Shown here: piece by piece, positions 14,987 to 20,549 of the stretch
Numbering within the stretch: the stretch's first letter is position 1
Layout: each line of letters begins with the position of its first letter
Made by a program: the position numbers and the translations under genes
Notes under the pieces: model-generated
Seen by the model: only the letters and a program-made list of their open reading frames with translations
Told to the model about the DNA's origin: nothing
The model's database searches: none
Source of the DNA: a virus
DNA length: 20,549 bases
Direction: 5' to 3' (one strand)
IMG/VR virus record: IMGVR_UViG_3300020172_000146
Span: 1 to 20,549 of that record

Positions 14987-17900
14987 TGCTTAAATTTGCC
15001 ATCCTGATATTAGCCGTTACTTACACAGTAGACGCTTATGCAATCGGCATGACTATTGCGGCGGCAATGGTTGCGGCGGGATATGTTGCAGCGGGCAGTA
15101 TAGCGGCGACAGCTATTGCGGTAGCTATTAACTTTGCGGTGAGTATGTTGGTTAGTCGAGCGTTTGCGCCCGATTTAAATAGCCCAGATTCACGAAGCAA
15201 TGGGGTAAGGCAGCAAGTGCCACCATCAACAACCAACGGAATTCCCGTGGTATATGGTGACGCATACCTTGGCGGTTCATTTGTTGATGCTGTATTGGCA
15301 ACAGAACAAACGATCATGTGGTACACGCTTGCCATCTCAAGCATTAGTACAAACGGACAATTTAGCTTCGATGTAACCAAATTCTATTACGGAGATAGGC
15401 TTTGCACTTTTAATACGGGCGGTGGTAGTCCTAGCGATGGCGCACGGGTTATTAGTCTTACGGATGGCGCAGGGAATGTAGACACAAAGATTAACGGCAG
15501 CTTGTTTATTTATCTATACACATCAAGCGCAACCGGAACAATTACACCAATTAACACTCCGCTTTATCCGTGGGATGTAATGGGCGCAAGCCCACCAAGC
15601 GGCGGCACTATTGATCCCGCAGAGCGGTGGACTACAACCGGACGCAGAATGAACGGCACAGCCTTTGCTATTGCCGTGCTTCACTACAACGAAGAAAACG
15701 AAACAACACAATTACAACCAATTACCTTTTACGCAAGACAATACTTAGTAAACAAAGGCTACGCTTGCCCCGGTGATGTTTGGCTTGATTACTTATTTAA
15801 TAGTAAATACGGCGGCGCAATTGATTCCCCATACATTGACGCTACGGCAGCCGCAGCATTAAACGCTTATTCAGACGAGTTAATTACTTACACGGATTCG
15901 GACGGTAATCCCGCCACACAACCACGCTATCGCATTAACGGAGTGCTAGACACTGGCAAACCAATTTTAGAAAACCTAGACAAGATATTGACCGCTTGCG
16001 ACTCATGGATGAGCTACAACGCCGCTAGTGGTCAATGGAGCGTAGTTATTAACAAGCCGCAATCGGTAGCGTTAGCTTTTAATGACTCCAATATTATTGG
16101 TGACATTCGAGTAAGTGTTACGGACATTACCCAATCAATTAACCAAATTGAGGCTCGCTTTCCAAGCAAGCTAAACCGTGACCAGCAAGATTATGTACAA
16201 ATTCAAACCCCAAGCGGGTTGCTTTACCCAAATGAGCCAGTAAATAAATACTCTACGACATACGACTTGGTTAATGATTCGGTGCAAGCGTACTACCTTG
16301 CAAACCGGACACTAGAGCAAGCAAGAGAAGATTTAATTGTTTCTATCAGTACCGCTTATGTTGGAATCCAAATCAATGCGGGTGATATTGTTAGTGTCAC
16401 AAATAGCGCATACGGATGGAATAACAAATTATTTAGGGTCACAAAAGTAAACGAATCGTCCTTGCCTGATGGCAATTTGGGGGCGGCTTTAGAGCTTACA
16501 GAGTACAACGCCGCAGTCTATGACGACAAAGATATTACCGAATATCAACCCGCAGCCAATAGCAATTTCCCAAGCCCGTCTTATTTCAGCGCAATATCAG
16601 CACCAACATTTACAAACATTGACACTACGGCGACCGTGCCAAATTTCACGGTCAATTGCGGAATTCCTGCGGTTGGCAGGGTAAATAATGTTTACTTGTT
16701 TTACACAGTTACGGCTACCCCAACGGATGCGGATTGGGTTCTTTGGGGAGCGCAAAACAATCCGTCCTCAACACCATTTGCGCCATCGACTTCGGTACAG
16801 TTTAGAAATGTAAGCATCCCTGCCAATACATATTATTTTTCTTTTAAAGTCGGCAACGACATTGCACAAGACCAGCTTTCGCCATTGAGTGCGCCGCTTT
16901 CTTGGAATCCGAACCCAACGACTTCAGCCGTGGCGGGTACATTCATTGCCACATGGTCACCCGTTGTTCAACAAGTGCCACGCACGGGCGGCACTACTCC
17001 CGTATTTACGGGTATTGCCCCACAGCTCTACGGTACGGCGGCGGGTGGCTCTATTGACTTTGTAGACGCACAAACGGATTCGGCGGGTAGCTTTGTAAAT
17101 AACACTTGGCGTATCGGCGATAGCGCAAGCACGGGTTATGGGGCAATTGTTAAAACAGGCATTACGATTGGCAACCCAACGGACGGTGGCACATTTGCAC
17201 AATTTCCTGCGCCTACCGCAATGGCATCAAGCCCTGCGTACATTTATGTCCCCGTGCGTTATAAAGACTCCGCAGGGAATGTTGTCCAAAGTGCTACGGC
17301 AGTATTGCAAACTTTATTTCTAGACCCCGGCGCAACGGGCACACCGGGCACGGATGGCACAAAGTCAGCAACGGCATATTTATATCAATGGTCACCATCC
17401 GTTCCAACAAACCCAAGCGGGCAATCAACCTATAACTGGACAACCAATTTAAATACCGTGTACACGGGCGGGGGCGGTTGGACATTAACTATTCCTGCGA
17501 ACCCCGGTACGCCAAACATTTATCTATGGCAAGCAGCCAAGCCCGTGTCAGATGTAGCATCAGCGTCCACTACGATAGTTAGCTGGGCAAGTGGCTACAG
17601 CATTTCGTCTACATCACAAAACGGCGCAGATGGCACTAACGGCACTAACGGCACTAATGGCATCAACGGATTGCAAACCGCTACCCCAACGGTTTTCCAA
17701 TGGGCGGCAACTATTCCAGCCGCACCGATTGGCACAAGTACCTACACATGGGCATCAGCGACTTTTACGCCTACGCCTAGCGGATGGTCGTTAACACCAA
17801 CATCTAGCCCAAGCCCCGGCTACACGCTTTGGGGCGCAACCGTATCATTGATTGATTCCGCAAGCGTTAGCACCTCAACAATTAACTGGGTCGCATCCAC

Positions 17901-19359
17901 AATTACCGCCCGTGGCTATGCGGGTACTACAGGCGCAACAGGCGCAACAGGCACGGCGGGGAATTCCGCAAGAATTTGTTATGCCGTTGTAAATGGAAGC
18001 ACACTTAATCCAAGTCCGTTAACAGTAACCACTAGCGGATCGGCATCCTTTCCGCCCGCAAACTCATGGGGCGGTGGCGAAACTTGGGGCGGCACAGTGC
18101 CCGCATACACGGCGGGGCAATCTATATTCCAATCTGACGGTATATACAGCCCCGTGTCAAATCAAACGGTTTGGGGTGTGCCTTACATATCGGCTTTAAA
18201 AGTCGGCGCACTATCGGCGATTACGGCTAACTTAGGGACAATGACAGCGGGAACGATTACCGCAAACAACATCCAATCTGGGACGGTTGGCAATTACAAC
18301 GGCGGCATATTTAGTCTAGGTTACGCATCTTCATTTAATGGATATTTAGGCGTATTAGCTGCCGCACAATTGATAGATGGTCGCACAGCAATTATTGGGG
18401 TGCATAACGGTGGCGCACCGTCTGCGACACAAAGTGCTGGTGGATTATTTGTTACTTACTCAAGAAACAGCCCCGCACTAATAGCCACAAATATAAATTC
18501 GCCAATTTTAGGTAATGTGTCTACAAGCACAGGTTTAAACTACGGAACGATTGGAATTGTTAGCAGTTTTGACGGTTCATATGTTGCCGCAGCCGCTAAT
18601 TCTTCATTCCAAGCAGCCTTTGGTTATGTAGGTTGTTTGGGTACGGCTTACAACGGGCAGACTTTGCCGCTGACCGAAGGCTATGTAGGTTTTGTTGGTT
18701 CGGGCGGTTTGTTTAGAAGGTATCTTGCAAACAGCACAACGATTAGCAAGCAAATATCATTAGCGGATGCGAGTTATTGTGCTTTTTCAGGGGCAGGGGA
18801 AGGCAAGATTTACATTGTGGACGGCACTGGACCATTTACAGGTTTCCACGAAGGTCTTATCCCCAATACAACTACGGTGCAAATTGGCGACATTTTGTTT
18901 GATGTGGCGGTCTATAAAGTATCCGGTATTAGTAGCTCGACATTTTATGTAGACATCGCTAATCAAGACAACCAAAAAGGCATTATCGGAGTATGTAGCC
19001 AACTTTATACAGAACCGCCTACCAATTGGCTTACGCCTATTGAGCCACCGTCCCCAAGCATTGATGAAAACAACACACCAACACTTGTTACGCCATTACC
19101 CGAACAAACTAGCTTAGTGCCCGATGGCTATTATGTGGTTGACATCAACGCAGTGGGCGAGGGTCAAATCAATGTTTGCGGTTTGGGTGGCAACATCCAA
19201 AAGGGTGATTTGATTGTGGCAAGCTCAATGCTTGGCAAAGGTATGAAGCAAACCGATGATATTGTGCGCTCATACACGGTAGCCAAGGCACGGGTAGACG
19301 CTGTATTTAGTAGCCCAAACGAAGTAAAAATGATTCCATGTATTTACATTTCGGGATAA
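14983..19359 (+). CDS. Tail tip / central fibre protein (gpJ-like), host recognition
   Basis: This large protein of 1458 residues starts at the coupled ATGATG (14983). Residues 1-62 are strongly hydrophobic, with alanine-rich segments. The gpJ-like hub begins near IPVVYGDAYLGGSFVDAV (87-104) and ends around YNAAVYDDKDITEYQP. A fibronectin-like beta domain spans about 527-646. Two copies of a YQW/FQW...YxW module follow (about 793-875 and 899-975), separated and flanked by Gly-X-X spacers. Then comes an ARICYAVVNG module (from 997) and KVGALSAITANLG (1073-1085), typical of the J stalk. Residues 1100-1320 are beta-rich and unique. The C-terminus has KGDLIVASSMLGKGMKQTDD (1407-1426). It should form the trimeric tip that binds the host receptor. 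Confidence 0.93.
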   Translation: MMLKFAILILAVTYTVDAYAIGMTIAAAMVAAGYVAAGSIAATAIAVAINFAVSMLVSRAFAPDLNSPDSRSNGVRQQVPPSTTNGIPVVYGDAYLGGSFVDAVLATEQTIMWYTLAISSISTNGQFSFDVTKFYYGDRLCTFNTGGGSPSDGARVISLTDGAGNVDTKINGSLFIYLYTSSATGTITPINTPLYPWDVMGASPPSGGTIDPAERWTTTGRRMNGTAFAIAVLHYNEENETTQLQPITFYARQYLVNKGYACPGDVWLDYLFNSKYGGAIDSPYIDATAAAALNAYSDELITYTDSDGNPATQPRYRINGVLDTGKPILENLDKILTACDSWMSYNAASGQWSVVINKPQSVALAFNDSNIIGDIRVSVTDITQSINQIEARFPSKLNRDQQDYVQIQTPSGLLYPNEPVNKYSTTYDLVNDSVQAYYLANRTLEQAREDLIVSISTAYVGIQINAGDIVSVTNSAYGWNNKLFRVTKVNESSLPDGNLGAALELTEYNAAVYDDKDITEYQPAANSNFPSPSYFSAISAPTFTNIDTTATVPNFTVNCGIPAVGRVNNVYLFYTVTATPTDADWVLWGAQNNPSSTPFAPSTSVQFRNVSIPANTYYFSFKVGNDIAQDQLSPLSAPLSWNPNPTTSAVAGTFIATWSPVVQQVPRTGGTTPVFTGIAPQLYGTAAGGSIDFVDAQTDSAGSFVNNTWRIGDSASTGYGAIVKTGITIGNPTDGGTFAQFPAPTAMASSPAYIYVPVRYKDSAGNVVQSATAVLQTLFLDPGATGTPGTDGTKSATAYLYQWSPSVPTNPSGQSTYNWTTNLNTVYTGGGGWTLTIPANPGTPNIYLWQAAKPVSDVASASTTIVSWASGYSISSTSQNGADGTNGTNGTNGINGLQTATPTVFQWAATIPAAPIGTSTYTWASATFTPTPSGWSLTPTSSPSPGYTLWGATVSLIDSASVSTSTINWVASTITARGYAGTTGATGATGTAGNSARICYAVVNGSTLNPSPLTVTTSGSASFPPANSWGGGETWGGTVPAYTAGQSIFQSDGIYSPVSNQTVWGVPYISALKVGALSAITANLGTMTAGTITANNIQSGTVGNYNGGIFSLGYASSFNGYLGVLAAAQLIDGRTAIIGVHNGGAPSATQSAGGLFVTYSRNSPALIATNINSPILGNVSTSTGLNYGTIGIVSSFDGSYVAAAANSSFQAAFGYVGCLGTAYNGQTLPLTEGYVGFVGSGGLFRRYLANSTTISKQISLADASYCAFSGAGEGKIYIVDGTGPFTGFHEGLIPNTTTVQIGDILFDVAVYKVSGISSSTFYVDIANQDNQKGIIGVCSQLYTEPPTNWLTPIEPPSPSIDENNTPTLVTPLPEQTSLVPDGYYVVDINAVGEGQINVCGLGGNIQKGDLIVASSMLGKGMKQTDDIVRSYTVAKARVDAVFSSPNEVKMIPCIYISG
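17323..17367 (+). repeat. Collagen-like Gly-X-X spacer 1 of the tip protein
   Basis: The coding sequence gives DPGATGTPGTDGTKS, that is Gly-Ala-Thr, Gly-Thr-Pro and Gly-Thr-Asp triplets. It sits immediately before the first YQW module of the gpJ-like protein. Such triplets can form a short triple helix in a trimeric fibre. Confidence 0.6.
17623..17670 (+). repeat. Tandem 9-bp repeats encoding Gly-X-X spacer 2
   Basis: Five consecutive 9-bp units begin with GGC and include GGCACTAAC twice in a row, then GGCACTAAT and GGCATCAAC. They encode the collagen-like GADGTNGTNGTNGING (residues 881-896) between the two duplicated modules. The near-perfect DNA repeat is a likely site of copy-number change by slippage or recombination. 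Confidence 0.8.
17914..17967 (+). repeat. Gly-X-X spacer 3 of the tip protein
   Basis: The DNA has two identical GGCGCAACA units at 17932-17949. The encoded GYAGTTGATGATGTAGNS (residues 978-995) follows the second YQW-type module and precedes the ARICYAVVNG module, again linking two folded blocks by a flexible or triple-helical glycine repeat. Confidence 0.7.
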
Positions 19360-19383
19360 AATAAACAAAACAAAACATGATAA

Positions 19384-19407
19384 ACCCGCCGTGAGTGCAT
19401 AGCGGGT
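19384..19407 (+). other. Small hairpin in the gap after the tip gene
   Basis: ACCCGC (19384-19389) and GCGGGT (19402-19407) form a perfect 6-bp stem with a 12-nt loop in the 68-base gap between the tip gene and the next gene. No T-run follows on the + strand, so a classical terminator is not supported. It may be an RNA processing or stability element, or a protein-binding site. The gap otherwise holds an A-rich stretch and the AAGGA site for the next gene. Confidence 0.4.
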
Positions 19408-19427
19408 ATGCCAAGTAAAGGATAATC

Positions 19428-19907
19428 ATGGCTGTCTTTAATAAAAACACACTTACGCAAGTGTCTGGTTTTGACAATCCCATTATTGCGGGCGAACTTG
19501 TCTACCAACAACAAACATTTTGGAATCTTGCTTTTAACAATGGTGAAACGCCCGTAGATTTGACAGGCGCAACCATTAACGCACAGATTATTCGTAGGGA
19601 ATTGAGCAATGTGAGAGATAGCCGCTACGGTTTAACTTTTGACATTTCTGATTATTCGCCGCCACCAAGCCCCGTGGCATTGACGATTGCAAACCGTGTG
19701 GATGCGGCAGGAACTTTTACGCTTGTTATTAACGACAACACTTGGGGACTAATTTCTAGTGACCCCGAGTTAGATATTGCCTCAATCAACGGTGCGGGGT
19801 TTTCGGGACGCATAAAGATTAGCTTCCCTGCGGCGGGGGCAACACCCGCCGAGGACAATATTATCTTTCTACTTTTCTTGGTTCGCTCAGACGCAATCGT
19901 AAATTAG
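19428..19907 (+). CDS. Tail-tip accessory / fibre-associated protein
   Basis: This 159-residue, mainly beta protein has AAGGA before its ATG. The segment at about 40-57 (ETPVDLTGATINAQIIRR) is a pattern often found in immunoglobulin-like or receptor-binding-protein N-terminal domains of tail tips, where a V-D-L-T-G-A strand opens the fold. A second half (GTFTLVINDNTW...GRIKISFPAAG) looks like further strands of the same sandwich. No enzyme motif is present. It lies between the gpJ-like tip and the fibre gene, so a linking or decorating role at the tip is likely. No exact family is recognised. Confidence 0.6.
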   Translation: MAVFNKNTLTQVSGFDNPIIAGELVYQQQTFWNLAFNNGETPVDLTGATINAQIIRRELSNVRDSRYGLTFDISDYSPPPSPVALTIANRVDAAGTFTLVINDNTWGLISSDPELDIASINGAGFSGRIKISFPAAGATPAEDNIIFLLFLVRSDAIVN

Positions 19908-19914
19908 GTTAAAA

Positions 19915-20211
19915 ATGGCTAATCTAAATGTAACGGTTGAACAAACAAACGGGATCAATGTAGACATAAATTCCGGTACGCAGCAATCGGTTAGCGTCAA
20001 TACGGGCGCAAACTTAACCGTACAAGTCACGCCCGTAGCGCAGCAAAACATTGTTATCAACCGTGGGCTTGCCGGACCACCCGGACCGAATACGATTGGT
20101 GGGTATGGTTTTGATATTCAAAATTTACAAGCACAAGATGTTCTTATGTTTGGTGGAGCGGCTTGGGAAAACACTCCCCAAACTGAGATTACAGACGGTG
20201 GCAATTTCTAA
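19915..20211 (+). CDS. Small fibre-module protein with collagen-like linker
   Basis: This is a 98-residue protein. The N-terminal half is rich in Asn, Val, Thr and Gln with alternating beta-type sequence (LNVTVEQTNGINVDIN). A GLAGPPGPN collagen-like linker follows at residues 51-59, then GGYGFDIQNLQAQDVLMFG and an acidic end. The latter segment resembles short linkers next to fibre heads. Its size suggests a small trimeric adaptor that attaches or caps the next fibre gene product. It begins 7 bases after the preceding stop, and a new AAAGGG site lies after its own stop. Function is inferred from composition and location only. Confidence 0.5.
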   Translation: MANLNVTVEQTNGINVDINSGTQQSVSVNTGANLTVQVTPVAQQNIVINRGLAGPPGPNTIGGYGFDIQNLQAQDVLMFGGAAWENTPQTEITDGGNF

Positions 20212-20223
20212 AAGGGTTTTATC

Positions 20224-20549
20224 ATGGCAAACATTATTCGCATTAAACGCAGAGCGGTCGGTGGTGGGGCGGGTGCGCCAACTACTTTACAAAACGCTGA
20301 AATGGCGTTTAACGAAGATACTAATATCCTCTACTACGGATCGGGCACGGGCGTAGGCGGTGCTGCAACTTCCATTATCCCTATTGCGGGTAACGGTAAT
20401 TTTGTAGACTTAACCACCAATCAAACCGTTGGCGGCGTTAAGACCTTTTCAAACACGATTGTCGGTTCAATTAACGGCAACGCTAACACCGCTACAACGC
20501 TTGCAACGGGTCGCACCATTTCCGTTACTGGTGACCTTGCGTACACATC
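20224..20549 (+). CDS. Tail fibre protein, 5' part (runs off the window)
   Basis: An ATG at 20224 with AAAGGG seven bases upstream opens a frame that is still open at the window end, giving at least 108 residues. The N-terminus is IIRIKRRAVGGGAGAPTTLQ, followed by NAEMAFNEDTNILYYGSGTGVGG. This is a widespread phage fibre N-terminal pattern, in which a short basic strand and an E-M/L-A-F/Y-N-E-x-x-x-x-L-Y-Y-G motif start the trimer. It continues with glycine- and threonine-rich beta sequence (GNANTATTLATGRTISVTG), typical of fibre shafts. The receptor-binding C-terminus lies beyond the window. Confidence 0.75.
   Translation, partial: MANIIRIKRRAVGGGAGAPTTLQNAEMAFNEDTNILYYGSGTGVGGAATSIIPIAGNGNFVDLTTNQTVGGVKTFSNTIVGSINGNANTATTLATGRTISVTGDLAYT

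Noticed and set aside
17623-17670. CRISPR-like or regulatory tandem repeat
   Set aside because: The units are 9 bp, in frame, without spacers and encode Gly-X-X triplets, so they are protein-coding repeats.
20051-20356. 101-codon + strand frame across the junction of the small fibre protein and the fibre gene
   Set aside because: It overlaps two better-supported frames and runs through their stop and start signals in another frame.

Overview
This window is one contiguous virion-structure module of a tailed double-stranded DNA phage (Caudoviricetes) with an HK97-type head and a long, flexible, lambda-like (siphovirus) tail. All confident genes lie on the + strand and are packed head to tail with ATGA, GTGA or TAATG junctions, as in one late operon. 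There is no integrase, repressor, lysis, replication or bacterial gene, so lifestyle cannot be judged. The lambda-type tail tip (gpJ-like) and the lambda-type G/GT chaperone frameshift suggest a Gram-negative host. The host genus cannot be read from this sequence.

Layout. (1) Packaging and portal, 1-3616: a P27-family small terminase, a two-domain large terminase with intact Walker and nuclease motifs, and an HK97-family portal. A sigma70-like promoter overlaps the small terminase start. (2) Head, 3616-6990: a possible small overlapping ORF, an S78-type prohead protease, and two tandem HK97-fold capsid proteins. The first has an N-terminal coiled-coil scaffold (delta) region and the second does not. 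A stem-loop terminator/attenuator sits between them. (3) Neck, 7001-8418: a gp6-like connector, a head-closure protein and a tail-completion protein. (4) Tail tube, 8452-9683: two tandem tube proteins that are about 92% identical over their C-terminal 118 residues, then a small unknown protein. (5) 9690-11281: another small unknown, a displaced HK97 gp10-like protein, and a G/GT chaperone pair joined by a -1 frameshift at GGGAAAG, with a strong stem-loop 6 nt downstream. (6) Tail shaft and tip, 11283-19359: a tape measure, two minor tail proteins, a GNAT acetyltransferase and a 1458-residue gpJ-like tip protein with duplicated modules separated by collagen-like spacers. (7) Fibre/adaptor region, 19428 to the window end: two small proteins and the start of a tail-fibre gene that runs off the window.

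How the parts work together: terminase packages DNA through the portal into a protease-matured shell made from one or two capsid paralogues. Connector, closure and completion proteins join the shell to a tube built from one or two tube paralogues. The chaperones load the tape measure and recruit tube subunits. The minor tail proteins, gpJ-like protein and fibres form the host-recognition tip. The most unusual features are the paired capsid and tube paralogues, the attenuator between the capsid genes, the well-formed frameshift signal, and a GNAT enzyme in the position where lambda-like phages usually carry a cell-wall peptidase.
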